Source of the DNA: Candidatus Gastranaerophilales bacterium
GTDB taxonomy: Bacteria; Cyanobacteriota; Vampirovibrionia; Gastranaerophilales; Gastranaerophilaceae
DNA: 9,285 nt
Reading direction: 5' to 3'
Assembly: GCA_947625445.1 (NCBI GenBank)
Contig: CANQOM010000054.1
Coordinates: 1-9,285, forward strand
Each line of letters begins with the position of its first letter. Position 1 is the stretch's first letter. A model generated the notes under the pieces. It did no database searches, was not told the origin of the DNA, and saw only the letters and a list, made by a program, of their open reading frames with translations. Shown one piece after another: positions 1 to 5,790 of this stretch. The position numbers were made by a program, and so were the translations under genes.

Positions 1-62
1 TGCAAACCTGGAACGTTTGTGCAGGGGCGACTCTGCCGGGGGTTCGAATCCCCCCTTCTCCG
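1..62 (+). tRNA. tRNA-Ser(GGA), 3' part only (5' end outside window)
   Basis: This is the 3' portion of a class II tRNA cut by the window edge. The anticodon stem CAAAC/GTTTG (3-7 and 15-19) encloses a 7-base loop with anticodon GGA at 10-12. A long variable arm with a GCAG/CTGC stem follows (21-36), which is typical of tRNA-Ser. The T arm is GGGGG-TTCGAAT-CCCCC (38-54), the acceptor 3' strand is 55-61, and the discriminator is G62, as expected for serine. No CCA is encoded; a run of five T follows directly and may help end transcription. Without the 5' half the acceptor pairing cannot be checked. Confidence 0.93.
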
Positions 63-77
63 TTTTTATTATTATAA

Positions 78-965
78 TTAATTTAAAATAATTAAAGCTG
101 AACCGGTTATCATAATTATAGTCCCAAACAGTTTCTTTATAATATTACTTTCGTTAAACATTTTAAATCCAAGAAATACCGTTATAACTGATGATAGCTG
201 AAATAATGCAAGTGCAGGCCCTACTGCCATTTTATTGAATAAATAATTGGTTGAATATTGCATCAAACCCAGACAAATTGAAATTATTATAAGATTTAAA
301 TATTCATTTCGATTTTTAATTTTAAAACTTTTTTTTGAAATTAATACTATAAAATAAGACCAAAATAATCCTGTTAAACACCAAAAAATTAAACATTCTT
401 CTATTGATGAAAGTGTTATAATTTTCTTTAATATACCGGCTTCAATCCCAGTTAAAATTAATGCTGATAGTCTGTATTGAATATCTTTTCTTCTTAAAAT
501 TGACAAAGAAAAACCTTCTTCTGTTGTCTCAAAAATAAAATAACTCCCGAAAATAATTAATACAATTCCTGCAATATCAATTACAGTTGGAATTTCTTTT
601 AAAAGAATTATTGCAGAAATCAGACCGATAATACTTTTATAGGAATTTATAGGACCAATTACTGATAATTCACCTATATTTACTGCTTTTACCAAAAATA
701 ATGTTCCCATCGCACATAATAAACCTGCTATAAAAACATAAATATAATATTCTATGGTGTATGATGATAGATTTATATATTTTTTTATGAATGGCAAACA
801 AAAAATACTTAAAATTAAATAAGAATAGAAATTTATTGAACTTGGAGATATTTTGACTGAAAGTTTTTTCTGAAAAGCATTAGCAATTGGATTGGAAATT
901 ATTCTTATAGCCAGAAAAAAAATAGTAATTAAATTATTCATATATTTATTAGTTAAATTGTTCAA
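78..965 (-). CDS. EamA/DMT-superfamily membrane transporter
   Basis: A 295-residue, strongly hydrophobic protein with about ten predicted membrane segments, the size and layout of drug/metabolite transporters with two EamA repeats. The end of the first repeat is visible near residues 97-145 (GELSVIGPINSYKSIIGLI, then an IAGIVLIIFGSYFIF helix). The matching end of the second is near 246-295 (AVGPALALFQLSSVITVFLG, then a GTIIMITGSALIIL helix). Family members export or import small metabolites across the inner membrane; the substrate here cannot be read from sequence. The longest frame begins with TTG at 965. An ATG at 941 would give 287 residues and starts just before the first membrane segment; neither has a clear Shine-Dalgarno, and I slightly prefer 941. 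It lies 18 bp downstream of a tRNA and may share its transcript. No terminator hairpin is visible after the stop. Confidence 0.85.
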   Translation of the reverse strand: MNNLTNKYMNNLITIFFLAIRIISNPIANAFQKKLSVKISPSSINFYSYLILSIFCLPFIKKYINLSSYTIEYYIYVFIAGLLCAMGTLFLVKAVNIGELSVIGPINSYKSIIGLISAIILLKEIPTVIDIAGIVLIIFGSYFIFETTEEGFSLSILRRKDIQYRLSALILTGIEAGILKKIITLSSIEECLIFWCLTGLFWSYFIVLISKKSFKIKNRNEYLNLIIISICLGLMQYSTNYLFNKMAVGPALALFQLSSVITVFLGFKMFNESNIIKKLFGTIIMITGSALIILN

Positions 966-983
966 GTAAATTTAATTAAAAAA

Positions 984-1055
984 TGGGCCCGGTAGGATTC
1001 GAACCTACGACCAAGGGATTATGAGTCCCCTGCGCTACCGCTGCGCCACAAGCCC
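984..1055 (-). tRNA. tRNA with anticodon CAT, probably tRNA-Ile2 (lysidine type), otherwise elongator tRNA-Met
   Basis: A complete 72-nt cloverleaf on the minus strand. The acceptor stem is GGGCTTG/CGGGCCC with two G-T pairs, the D stem GCGC/GCGC, the anticodon stem GGGGA/TCCCT with loop CTCATAA (CAT at 1021-1023), the variable loop TGGTC, the T arm GTAGG-TTCGAAT-CCTAC, and the discriminator A. No CCA is encoded. It is not an initiator type, since the anticodon stem lacks the three G-C pairs below the loop. The stretch ACTCATAATC-C-CTTGGTCG closely follows known tRNA-Ile2 genes, whose CAT anticodon is read as AUA after modification of C34 to lysidine by TilS. Elongator Met cannot be excluded by eye. 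Confidence 0.93.
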
Positions 1056-1156
1056 ATTGATTTGATATGAAGGACTTATGATGCGGTAGCTCTTGCGCTA
1101 CCTACCTCTCGTCGAAAACATTTAGTTTTCTCCTCGGCAGAGTGCCACAAGCCCAT
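1043..1156 (-). repeat. Direct repeat of the tRNA 5' end flanking a hairpin-rich insert (degenerate tRNA-like element)
   Basis: The plus-strand 15-mers at 1043-1057 and 1142-1156 match at 14 of 15 positions and correspond to the first 13 bases of the tRNA plus two upstream bases, spaced 99 bp apart. Between them are two clear hairpins: GGTAGC-6 nt-GCTACC (1085-1102) and GAAAAC-5 nt-GTTTTC (1114-1130). A short GGCA-3 nt-TGCC hairpin (1136-1146) overlaps the outer repeat copy. On the minus strand the insert contains GGTAGCGCA, identical to the tRNA D-arm, and TCATAA, as in the tRNA anticodon loop. It therefore resembles a second tRNA copy broken by extra hairpins. It has no intact T arm or acceptor 3' strand, so it is not a working tRNA. 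Confidence 0.7.
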
Positions 1157-1464
1157 AACTTGAGATTTATGTTATTTGCCATAAACCCCTTTGCATGTCA
1201 TAAGAATATCATTAACATTAATAAGCGTCAAGTATTATTGTTTGGGATTTATATATAATTTTCCCTAACTATACTTGAAATATAATCATACTGTCGTGCT
1301 GAACTATACAAAACGAACATCTGAGCTATATGAAGATTATAAGCCTGTATGCGCTAACTGAGTCATTTGTTGTTTCAATATATATAATTAGACCTTGAAA
1401 AAAGTTCAGTATAAGTGATTTCTTTAATTTAGTTAAATTTGCGCTAATAAATTAAATAAATGTT
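1157..1464. other. Intergenic region with one strong minus-strand promoter
   Basis: About 308 bases separate the tRNA-derived repeat from the sugar kinase gene. The only confident signal is the minus-strand promoter at 1203-1231. A second minus-strand TATAAT lies at 1336-1341 but lacks a matching -35 box. A plus-strand frame of 22 codons at 1330-1398 has no ribosome binding site. No terminator hairpin follows the kinase stop codon at 1465, so its transcript may run into this spacer. Confidence 0.6.
1203..1231 (-). promoter_or_regulatory. sigma70-type promoter for the CAT-anticodon tRNA
   Basis: On the minus strand TTGACG (1226-1231) and TATTCT (1203-1208) are separated by exactly 17 bases. 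Transcription would start near 1196 and pass through the tRNA-like hairpin element before reaching the intact tRNA at 1055. This gives a leader of about 140 nt, long for a tRNA gene. The EamA gene further downstream may be read from the same promoter. Confidence 0.75.
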
Positions 1465-2439
1465 TTATAAGCTACTACTGCTTTTTCTGTACTCATATAA
1501 TAGTGCAGCGCCTACAACCCCTGAAAAATCTCCCAGTTGTGCTTTCTTAAATTCTGTGTTTTGAGCAGGTATCGGAAGAGATTTGACTTTTGCTAATTGG
1601 ATTGTCCTATTATAAAAATAATCAATTGCATCCATTAATCCGCCACCTAATATAATCATTTTGGGATTATAAAAGTTAATTATAGTCGCTAGTCCTGATG
1701 AAAGATAATCAGAAGCTTCATTTATGATTTGAAGAATTAATTCGTCCTTTTGCTCTAAAGCTTTTCTAATCATACTTGTTTTTATTGGTTTATCTTCAAC
1801 AAGATAATTGACTATATCAGATTTTCTACCCTTTTTAAGAGCGCCTATAATACGTTTTTCAATGGCAAGTCTTGATGCATATGCTTCAAGGCATCCACAA
1901 GCTCCGCAACCGCAAGCTCTTCCTCCCGGATCAACAACAATATGTCCTATCTCGCCTGATGTACCTGTTGCTCCATATCTTAATTTTCCATCCTGTACTA
2001 TACCTGAGCCTATACCTGTTCCAACAAAAATGCATACGAAATCATTATTATTTTTACCCGCACCAAATAACATTTCCCCGATTGTTGCTATTTCAACGTC
2101 ATTTCCTACATATACATTCTTTTGATATTCATTTTCTAATATTTCTTTTATATGTAAATTTTCACAGTCTAAATTGGGAGCGCTTAATATTATCCCGTTT
2201 TCACGGTCTATTTGTCCTGCTGCACCTATACCAATTTCCTCTATTTCTTCAATGCTTATGTTTGACTCTTCAAGTACTTCTTTTATAGATTTTATTATTT
2301 TATTTACAATTTTTTCTACGCCTTTGTCTTTTTTCGTTTTTTTCTTAACAAAATGCTTAACTTCTCCTGTTTCTTTCTCTATTATGGCAGTTAAGACTTT
2401 TGTTCCTCCTAAATCAATTCCAATTGACATTTTGCCCAT
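1465..2439 (-). CDS. ROK-family sugar kinase (probable glucokinase)
   Basis: A 324-residue cytosolic protein that matches ROK-family hexokinases, which phosphorylate glucose or a related hexose with ATP. The N-terminal phosphate-binding loop GIDLGGTK is at 7-14. The catalytic Asp is in GND (Asp114), followed by the family Glu/Ala-rich helix. A second phosphate loop GTGIGSG spans 140-146. The ROK signature runs GEIGH (162-166) and then C-x-C-G-x-x-G-C-x-E (176-185); His166 with Cys176, Cys178, Cys181 and Cys183 forms the usual zinc-binding region. The length fits bacterial glucokinases of this family, but N-acetylmannosamine kinase or a ROK regulator-derived kinase is possible; there is no N-terminal helix-turn-helix, so it is not a ROK repressor. 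The start at 2439 is supported by GGAAGGA about 13 nt upstream; a second Met three codons in has no better site. Confidence 0.93.
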   Translation of the reverse strand: MGKMSIGIDLGGTKVLTAIIEKETGEVKHFVKKKTKKDKGVEKIVNKIIKSIKEVLEESNISIEEIEEIGIGAAGQIDRENGIILSAPNLDCENLHIKEILENEYQKNVYVGNDVEIATIGEMLFGAGKNNNDFVCIFVGTGIGSGIVQDGKLRYGATGTSGEIGHIVVDPGGRACGCGACGCLEAYASRLAIEKRIIGALKKGRKSDIVNYLVEDKPIKTSMIRKALEQKDELILQIINEASDYLSSGLATIINFYNPKMIILGGGLMDAIDYFYNRTIQLAKVKSLPIPAQNTEFKKAQLGDFSGVVGAALLYEYRKSSSSL

Positions 2440-2465
2440 ATAATGAATTTTTCCTTCCTTTCTTG

Positions 2466-2474
2466 ATTATATCA
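2466..2474 (-). promoter_or_regulatory. Extended -10 promoter for the ROK kinase
   Basis: The minus strand reads TGATATAAT: a consensus TATAAT at 2466-2471 directly preceded by a TGn extension. No good -35 box lies 16-18 bases upstream; extended -10 promoters often tolerate this. Transcription would start near 2459, giving a leader of about 20 nt that includes the GGAAGGA ribosome binding site. Confidence 0.6.
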
Positions 2475-2512
2475 TTTTTTTTGCTTCCTTATTAATTATC
2501 AAAATAAAAAAT

Positions 2513-2537
2513 TTACAACAAGGTTTAAAAGTTGCAA
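2513..2537. promoter_or_regulatory. Imperfect inverted repeat TTACAAC-N11-GTTGCAA (possible operator)
   Basis: The two 7-base arms (2513-2519 and 2531-2537) pair at six of seven positions and straddle the candidate -35 box of the downstream ribosome hibernation gene. The layout suits binding by a dimeric regulator, but no T run follows, so it is not a terminator. The binding protein is unknown, and chance occurrence in AT-rich DNA is possible. Confidence 0.3.
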
Positions 2538-2552
2538 GGAATAGGGTATAAT
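2524..2552 (+). promoter_or_regulatory. Promoter for the ribosome hibernation factor gene
   Basis: A consensus TATAAT at 2547-2552 is preceded by TTTAAA at 2524-2529 with a 17-base spacer. Transcription would begin near 2559. The -35 box is weak, which fits a regulated gene. The strong ribosome binding site GGAGG at 2570-2574 then lies 9 bases before the ATG. Confidence 0.6.
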
Positions 2553-2583
2553 AATAAAGTAATATTTATGGAGGCAGAATTTT

Positions 2584-2949
2584 ATGCGCATTAATGTTGT
2601 TGGACGTAACATTGAAATTACAGATGCAATTCGCTCTTATGCGGAAGAAAAAATCGGAAAAGTTATGAATCATTATGATCAAATTCAATCGATTGAAGTT
2701 ATTTTAAATGTTATAAAAAATCCTTCAGTTTCAAATAGTCATACGGCTGAAGTTATTTGTAAGTTTATTTCGGGGTCTGTAAATGCTCAGGAAAGTGCTG
2801 AGTCTATGTATGCAAGCATTGATTTGGTTGCAGATAAAATTTCAAGACTTGTAAAAAAATATAAAGAAAAACAAATTACTTCTTCTAAAACGGCTTCAAT
2901 CAGAACTGATGTTGTTAAAGAAGCTGAAGAAGAAACTGTAACTGAATAA
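2584..2949 (+). CDS. hpf: Short ribosome hibernation promoting factor (HPF/RaiA, S30AE family)
   Basis: A 121-residue protein whose first ~95 residues form the S30AE domain: strand MRINVVGRNIEITDAI, helix SYAEEKIGKVMNHY, strands with IEVILNV and HTAEVICKF, and a second helix SAESMYASIDLVADKISRLVKKYKEK. Family members bind the 30S decoding site and silence ribosomes under starvation. The protein ends in a short acidic tail (AEEETVTE) and lacks the C-terminal dimerisation domain of long HPF. By length it belongs with short HPF or RaiA (YfiA); which one cannot be decided here. GGAGG 9 nt before the ATG fixes the start. It is transcribed divergently from the sugar kinase and ends at a bidirectional terminator. 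Confidence 0.92.
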   Translation: MRINVVGRNIEITDAIRSYAEEKIGKVMNHYDQIQSIEVILNVIKNPSVSNSHTAEVICKFISGSVNAQESAESMYASIDLVADKISRLVKKYKEKQITSSKTASIRTDVVKEAEEETVTE

Positions 2950-2965
2950 TTTATTTTATAATAAT

Positions 2966-2994
2966 AAAAAAGCAGGTAGTTTTCCTGCTTTTTT
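2966..2994. terminator. Bidirectional intrinsic terminator between hpf and leuD
   Basis: The stem GCAGG/CCTGC (2972-2976 and 2984-2988) has a 7-base loop and is flanked by six A on the left and six T on the right, so it works for both strands. The leuD stop codon (2993-2995) lies within the flanking T run. It ends the plus-strand hpf transcript and the minus-strand leuD transcript. Confidence 0.88.
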
Positions 2995-3484
2995 ATTGTT
3001 TTAATTTCATCTTTGTATAATTTATTAAACCGCCGGAATTTATAAGTTCTTGAATTTCACTTGGAAATTTTGTGCAGGTATATTCTTTCCCTGTTGTCAA
3101 ATTCTTCACTTTTCCTTGGGTTAAGTCATACTCAATGACATCATTTTTATTGCATTCATCACTCAGATAAGGATGTTCTAAGATTGGTAATCCGATGTTT
3201 ATAGCATTCCTGTAAAAAATTCTTGCAAAACTCTTAGCAATGACAAGTGCAATTCCTGAAGCTTTAATGGCGATAGGTGCATGTTCACGTGAAGAACCGC
3301 ATCCGAAATTTTCTCCTGCAACAATAACATCAGTTGCCATTACTTCTTTTGCAAAAGAAGTATCAATATCTTCCATGCAATGTTTTGCAAGTTCTTCATG
3401 AGATGTTGTATTTAAATATCTTGCAGGAATAATAACGTCTGTATCTATGTTATCATTGTATTTCCATACTTTTCCTTTTTTCAT
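2993..3484 (-). CDS. leuD: 3-isopropylmalate dehydratase small subunit (short LeuD type)
   Basis: A 163-residue aconitase-family swivelling-domain protein. It would pair with LeuC, which carries the iron-sulfur cluster, to isomerise 2-isopropylmalate to 3-isopropylmalate in leucine synthesis. The N-terminus has the family pattern DNIDTDVIIPARYL (11-24), the substrate loop is NFGCGSSREHAP (59-70), and ARIFYRNAINIGLP follows (87-100). At 163 residues it is the short form found in archaea and many anaerobic bacteria, rather than the ~200-residue enterobacterial form. The short family also includes homoaconitase and citraconate-type subunits, so the exact substrate is less certain than the family. 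No leuC, leuA or leuB gene lies in the window. AAGGA sits 13 nt before the ATG, somewhat far. The gene ends inside the terminator shared with hpf. Confidence 0.9.
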   Translation of the reverse strand: MKKGKVWKYNDNIDTDVIIPARYLNTTSHEELAKHCMEDIDTSFAKEVMATDVIVAGENFGCGSSREHAPIAIKASGIALVIAKSFARIFYRNAINIGLPILEHPYLSDECNKNDVIEYDLTQGKVKNLTTGKEYTCTKFPSEIQELINSGGLINYTKMKLKQ

Positions 3485-3491
3485 TTTTTTC

Positions 3492-3520
3492 TTTACATCC
3501 TTATAAATCTGTATTATACT
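3492..3520 (+). promoter_or_regulatory. Promoter for the winged-helix gene; its -10 overlaps a minus-strand TATAAT
   Basis: TTTACA (3492-3497) and TATACT (3515-3520) are 17 bases apart, placing the plus-strand start near 3527. The same bases on the minus strand read TATAAT (3513-3518), a probable -10 for leuD with only a weak -35. The two genes therefore seem to share one promoter core facing both ways. A start near 3527 leaves almost no leader for the ATG at 3531, which supports the later start at 3573. Confidence 0.65.
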
Positions 3521-3572
3521 TTAATTATACATGAAAGAAATGTTAATAGCACAAATTGATAAGGAGATCCAA

Positions 3573-3770
3573 ATGATGGAAATGATAGGTGAAACAGCAG
3601 GACAAATCTGGAATTATTTAAATGAAAACGGCGAAACTACAATCGCAAAAATGAAAAAAGACTTAGATTTAAAGGCTAATTTTGCAGAACTTGGTTTAGG
3701 CTGGTTAGCAAGAGAAGGCAAAGTTGAAATGACTAAAAAAGGTACTTCTACTAACGTAAAATTAGTTTAA
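3573..3770 (+). CDS. Small winged helix-turn-helix protein (DUF2582-like)
   Basis: A 65-residue protein in the style of the winged-helix family DUF2582. The order is a short helix GETAGQIWNYL, a turn with NENGETTIAKMKKDL (helix-turn-helix), a second helix around ANFAELGLGWLAREG, and a wing with KVEMTKKGTSTNVKLV. It probably binds nucleic acid or a protein partner; no target is known for the family. The frame is open from an ATG at 3531, but AAGGAG at 3561-3566 lies 6 bases before the ATG at 3573, which with the promoter position argues for this start; the next codon (3576) is also ATG and equally possible. It is divergent from leuD and followed by a strong terminator, so it forms its own transcript. 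Confidence 0.82.
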   Translation: MMEMIGETAGQIWNYLNENGETTIAKMKKDLDLKANFAELGLGWLAREGKVEMTKKGTSTNVKLV

Positions 3771-3785
3771 ATTATTCTTAATTTG

Positions 3786-3816
3786 AAAAAAAGGCTCAGA
3801 CACCTGAGCCTTTTTT
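3786..3816 (+). terminator. Intrinsic terminator after the winged-helix gene
   Basis: A perfect 7-bp GC-rich stem, GGCTCAG/CTGAGCC (3793-3799 and 3804-3810), with a 4-base loop is followed by six T and preceded by seven A. I saw no T-box specifier arrangement or antiterminator sequence that would make it an attenuator for the synthetase gene downstream. Confidence 0.9.
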
Positions 3817-3876
3817 GTGCATTTTTTTTATTTTTTTGTAATAATTATCTTATTGGCAGAATTAACAGGTAAAAAA

Positions 3877-5100
3877 ATGGAAACAATAAAAGTAAAAGAA
3901 GAGTATCTTAATCAGGCTGCATTACTGGCAAGAGGAGCAGAAGTTCTTCCTGGCGGAGTGGAAGAATTAGCTTTAAAACTTCAAAAATCTAAAGAAGAAA
4001 ACAAACCGCTGAGAATAAAACTTGGTATGGATCCGTCAAGACCTGATTTACATTTGGGGCATACTGTAGTTATGAGAAAAATTAAGCAGTTTCAAGACTT
4101 AGGTCATCAAATTATATTAATAGTAGGCGGTGGTACTGCAATGATTGGTGATCCTTCAGGTAAATCTGATACACGTCCCAGCTTGACTAAAGAACAGGTT
4201 GAAGAAAATGCTAAGACTTACTTTGAGCAAATATCAAAAGTTATTGATGTAAATAAAGCTGAAATTAGAAATAATTCTGATTGGTTATTTAATCTTAATT
4301 TTGTTGATATGCTGAAATTGGCTTCCAAGGTTACTGTTGCTCAAATCATGACAAGAGATGATTTCGCAAAAAGATATTCCGAAAACAGACCGATTTCTGT
4401 TCATGAGTTTTTCTATCCGTTAATGCAGGCGTATGATAGTGTTGTTGTTGATGCGGATATTGAACTTGGTGGTACTGATCAAAGATTTAATAATCTGCTT
4501 GGCAGAGAGATTCAAAGTGCTTACGGAAAAGAACATCCTCAAATGGTTATGCTTCTCCCTCTTTTAGAAGGTACTGACGGTATCGTTAAAATGTCAAAGT
4601 CATTTCCTGAACATTGTATTAGCCTTACTGATTCTCCTAATGATATGTATGGTAAACTTATGTCTATATCTGATAATTTAATAACTAAATATTTTGCACT
4701 TCTTACAGATATTTCAAATGATGAATTAAACCAAATAGAAGAACAATTAAAAACTTCTAACCCGAGAGATTTAAAAATGAAATTGGCTTATACCATTGTA
4801 AAAATGTATAATGGTGAGAAATCCGCTCAAGCAGCACAGGATAATTTTATTAAAGTTGTCCAAAATAAAGAAATTCCTGATGATATTGATGAAGTCAAAA
4901 TAGAAAGTGATATTACTTTAATTGATTTTATATCAGGTTATGATAAATCATTATCGAGAGGTGAAATAAAAAGACTTGCGCAGGCAGGTGCAATTAAAGT
5001 AAATTCGGAAAAACAGGCTAATCCTTCTTTCTTAATTACAAAATCAAATCTTCCTGTTATAGTACAATATGGGAAAAGAAAATACATTAAAGGTGTATAA
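3877..5100 (+). CDS. tyrS: Tyrosyl-tRNA synthetase
   Basis: A 407-residue class I aminoacyl-tRNA synthetase that charges tRNA-Tyr in the cytosol. The HIGH signature appears as HLGH (59-62), the tyrosine-pocket stretch GGTDQ is at 198-202, and the KMSKS loop is intact at 238-242. A C-terminal S4-like RNA-binding domain occupies roughly residues 345-405 (SLSRGEIKRLAQAGAIKVN). The frame extends upstream to a GTG at 3817, but those 20 codons encode an AT-derived hydrophobic stretch beginning at the terminator's T run, so I place the start at ATG 3877, where AGG lies 7 bases upstream. No clear promoter was found between the terminator and the start. The stop codon is followed at once by the cysE ATG, implying co-transcription and translational coupling. 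Confidence 0.95.
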   Translation: METIKVKEEYLNQAALLARGAEVLPGGVEELALKLQKSKEENKPLRIKLGMDPSRPDLHLGHTVVMRKIKQFQDLGHQIILIVGGGTAMIGDPSGKSDTRPSLTKEQVEENAKTYFEQISKVIDVNKAEIRNNSDWLFNLNFVDMLKLASKVTVAQIMTRDDFAKRYSENRPISVHEFFYPLMQAYDSVVVDADIELGGTDQRFNNLLGREIQSAYGKEHPQMVMLLPLLEGTDGIVKMSKSFPEHCISLTDSPNDMYGKLMSISDNLITKYFALLTDISNDELNQIEEQLKTSNPRDLKMKLAYTIVKMYNGEKSAQAAQDNFIKVVQNKEIPDDIDEVKIESDITLIDFISGYDKSLSRGEIKRLAQAGAIKVNSEKQANPSFLITKSNLPVIVQYGKRKYIKGV

Positions 5101-5757
5101 ATGAGACTCATAAAGAAAGTATTTTCTCAAATAAAAGAAGATATACAAACAATCTATGATAAAGACCCTGCAGCAGAAAATATACTGGAAGTTTTATTTT
5201 GCTATCCGGGACTGCATGCTCTTATTTTACACCGTATTGCTCATAAATTAAATTATTGGAAAATTCCTTTAATTCCGAGAATTATATCTAATATATCAAG
5301 ATTTTTGACTGGGATAGAAATTCATCCTGCCGCACAAATTGGCAGAAGGTTTTTTATTGATCATGGAATGGGTGTTGTTATAGGTGCAACTACTATAATC
5401 GGCAATGATGTTCTTTTATATCAGGGTGTTACATTGGGAGGAACTGGTAATGAACATGGGAAACGTCATCCAACCCTGCATGATAACATTGTTGTTGGTT
5501 CGGGAGCAAAAATTCTGGGAAATATTGATATAGGTTCTAATTCAAGAATCGGAGCAGGTTCTGTTGTTGTTGATAATGTTCCGGAAAATTCTACGGTAGT
5601 TGGGGTACCGGGTAGAATTGTAAGACAAAAACTTTTAATTCAAGGTCAGTTGATGCATAACAGAATCCCTGACCCTGTCACTTGTCAATTGAATAGACTT
5701 AAATATGAATTACAGGATGTTAAAGAACAAATTAATGAAATAAAAAAAGACGGATAA
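5101..5757 (+). CDS. cysE: Serine O-acetyltransferase
   Basis: A 218-residue enzyme that transfers acetyl from acetyl-CoA to serine, the committed step of cysteine synthesis. An N-terminal helical region (1-70) precedes a left-handed beta-helix of hexapeptide repeats (about 72-175), seen in GVTLGGTG (109-116) and IGAGSVVV (150-157). The catalytic His is His88 in FIDHG, with Glu73 in the place of E. coli Asp143, as is usual in short bacterial forms; Arg122-His123 contribute to the substrate pocket. Ala96 stands where most of these enzymes have Glu in the G-E-T motif. A charged helix rich in Lys and Glu ends the protein. AAAGGTG inside the end of tyrS is the ribosome binding site. The stop codon lies in the stem of the terminator. 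Confidence 0.93.
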   Translation: MRLIKKVFSQIKEDIQTIYDKDPAAENILEVLFCYPGLHALILHRIAHKLNYWKIPLIPRIISNISRFLTGIEIHPAAQIGRRFFIDHGMGVVIGATTIIGNDVLLYQGVTLGGTGNEHGKRHPTLHDNIVVGSGAKILGNIDIGSNSRIGAGSVVVDNVPENSTVVGVPGRIVRQKLLIQGQLMHNRIPDPVTCQLNRLKYELQDVKEQINEIKKDG

Positions 5758-5773
5758 TATATCCGTCTTTTTT
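5742..5773. terminator. Bidirectional terminator at the cysE stop
   Basis: The 7-bp stem GACGGAT/ATCCGTC (5749-5755 and 5761-5767) has a 5-base loop, with seven A before and six T after it, so it can act on both strands. The cysE stop codon (5755-5757) sits at the stem-loop junction. The minus-strand run of four genes to the right would end here. Confidence 0.88.
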
Positions 5774-5790
5774 ATTCCATTTTTAATTGA

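Noticed and set aside
1330..1398. 22-codon plus-strand peptide starting at ATG 1330
   Set aside because: No ribosome binding site or promoter, and this length is expected by chance.
1808..2443. Long plus-strand frames inside the sugar kinase gene
   Set aside because: They lie opposite a clear ROK kinase, have unnatural composition (runs of Pro/Ser or Leu/Tyr) and no start signals.
3817..3876. GTG-initiated extension of TyrS by 20 hydrophobic residues
   Set aside because: It starts in the T run of the preceding terminator, encodes mainly Phe/Ile from poly-T DNA, has no ribosome binding site, and does not fit TyrS N-termini; AGG-N7-ATG at 3877 is better.
3786..3876. T-box or other attenuator controlling tyrS
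   Set aside because: The hairpin has no competing antiterminator, no specifier loop and no TGG-type T-box sequence; it is a plain terminator of the upstream gene.
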